Part shown: positions 6,534 through 6,701 of the stretch, in pieces
How the letters are laid out: every line of letters begins with the position of its first letter
Numbering within the stretch: position 1 is the first letter of the stretch
Assembly (NCBI GenBank): GCA_018829455.1
Contig: JAHJUB010000171.1
Span: 1 to 6,701 of the forward strand
From: Candidatus Omnitrophota bacterium
GTDB taxonomy: Bacteria > Ratteibacteria > UBA8468 > MWAK01
Direction of reading: 5' to 3'
Length of the DNA stretch: 6,701 nt
The notes under the pieces: generated by a model
What the model was told of the DNA's origin: nothing
What the model saw: only the letters and a program-made list of their open reading frames with translations
Database searches by the model: none
Program-made: the position numbers and the translations under genes

Positions 6534-6701
6534 CTATTCTGCAATCTTTTCGGCAGCATTCGATATGGCCTTGATAATGTTGATGTATCCCGTACATCGA
6601 CAGGTGTTTCCCTTCAAATGCTCCTTGATTTCACGCTCCTCTGGCCGCGGGGTGCAATCAAACAATGATTTGCCCATGGTAATCATGCCGGGCGTGCAGA
6701 A
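6534..6701 (-). CDS. [2Fe-2S] subunit of a xanthine dehydrogenase/CO dehydrogenase-type molybdenum hydroxylase (5' part beyond window)
   Basis: Only the last 55 residues are present. They show the C-terminal [2Fe-2S] domain of CoxS/XdhC-type small subunits: FCTPGMITMGKSL at the start and NTCRCTGYINI near the end. The Cys at visible residue 2 and the CRC pair at residues 34-36 give the exact CX31CXC spacing of this cluster; the preceding cysteine of the QCGFC motif would lie just past the right edge. Such subunits pass electrons from a molybdopterin subunit that hydroxylates N-heterocycles or aldehydes to a FAD subunit or other acceptor. The partner genes are expected upstream, outside the window. 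The stop is 52 nt before the ammonia-lyase start, so the two are probably co-transcribed. Substrate cannot be told from this fragment; purine, pyrimidine or nicotinate-type rings are possible. Confidence 0.92.
   Translation of the reverse strand, partial: FCTPGMITMGKSLFDCTPRPEEREIKEHLKGNTCRCTGYINIIKAISNAAEKIAE

Overview
All recognisable genes in this window lie on the minus strand, so transcription runs from the right edge to the left. The DNA is bacterial, of moderate GC, with good Shine-Dalgarno sites and some GTG/TTG-type start options. A molybdenum-hydroxylase electron-transfer subunit next to methylaspartate ammonia-lyase suggests an anaerobic or facultative bacterium that degrades small nitrogen compounds, such as a Desulfobacterota or Firmicutes-type organism. 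That placement is a guess, because the window has no rRNA or taxonomic marker gene.

Layout in transcription order: (1) 6534-6701, C-terminal end of a xanthine-dehydrogenase-type [2Fe-2S] subunit, cut by the right edge; (2) 5252-6481, methylaspartate ammonia-lyase with all known catalytic residues; (3) 4306-5232, aspartate carbamoyltransferase catalytic chain; (4) 2999-4309, a dihydroorotase homologue whose start overlaps the end of gene 3 and which has lost metal and substrate ligands, probably a non-catalytic partner of the transcarbamoylase; (5) 1429-2823, an allantoinase/dihydroorotase-like cyclic amidohydrolase with an intact binuclear metal site; (6) 791-1096, a small Dabb-domain (stress-responsive alpha/beta barrel) protein; (7) 1-476, N-terminal part of a maleate isomerase / arylmalonate decarboxylase family protein, cut by the left edge. 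Genes 1-4 are tightly packed (gaps of 52 and 19 nt, then an overlap) and look like one operon. Genes 5, 6 and 7 follow after gaps of about 175, 332 and 314 nt. The last gap holds a candidate promoter and a perfect 12-bp palindrome.

All genes read as enzymes of one chemical theme: a ring hydroxylase part, a cyclic-amide hydrolase, a carbamoyltransferase for an aspartate-like substrate, a lyase that removes ammonia from 3-methylaspartate to give mesaconate, and a cis/trans-diacid isomerase relative. I infer a possible catabolic route: heterocycle -> cyclic ureide -> N-carbamoyl-(methyl)aspartate -> (methyl)aspartate + carbamoyl phosphate -> mesaconate or fumarate -> isomer. I know of no described pathway with this set. 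The individual family calls are strong; the pathway is a hypothesis. The alternative is an ordinary pyrimidine-biosynthesis pair (genes 3 and 4) inserted among unrelated catabolic genes.
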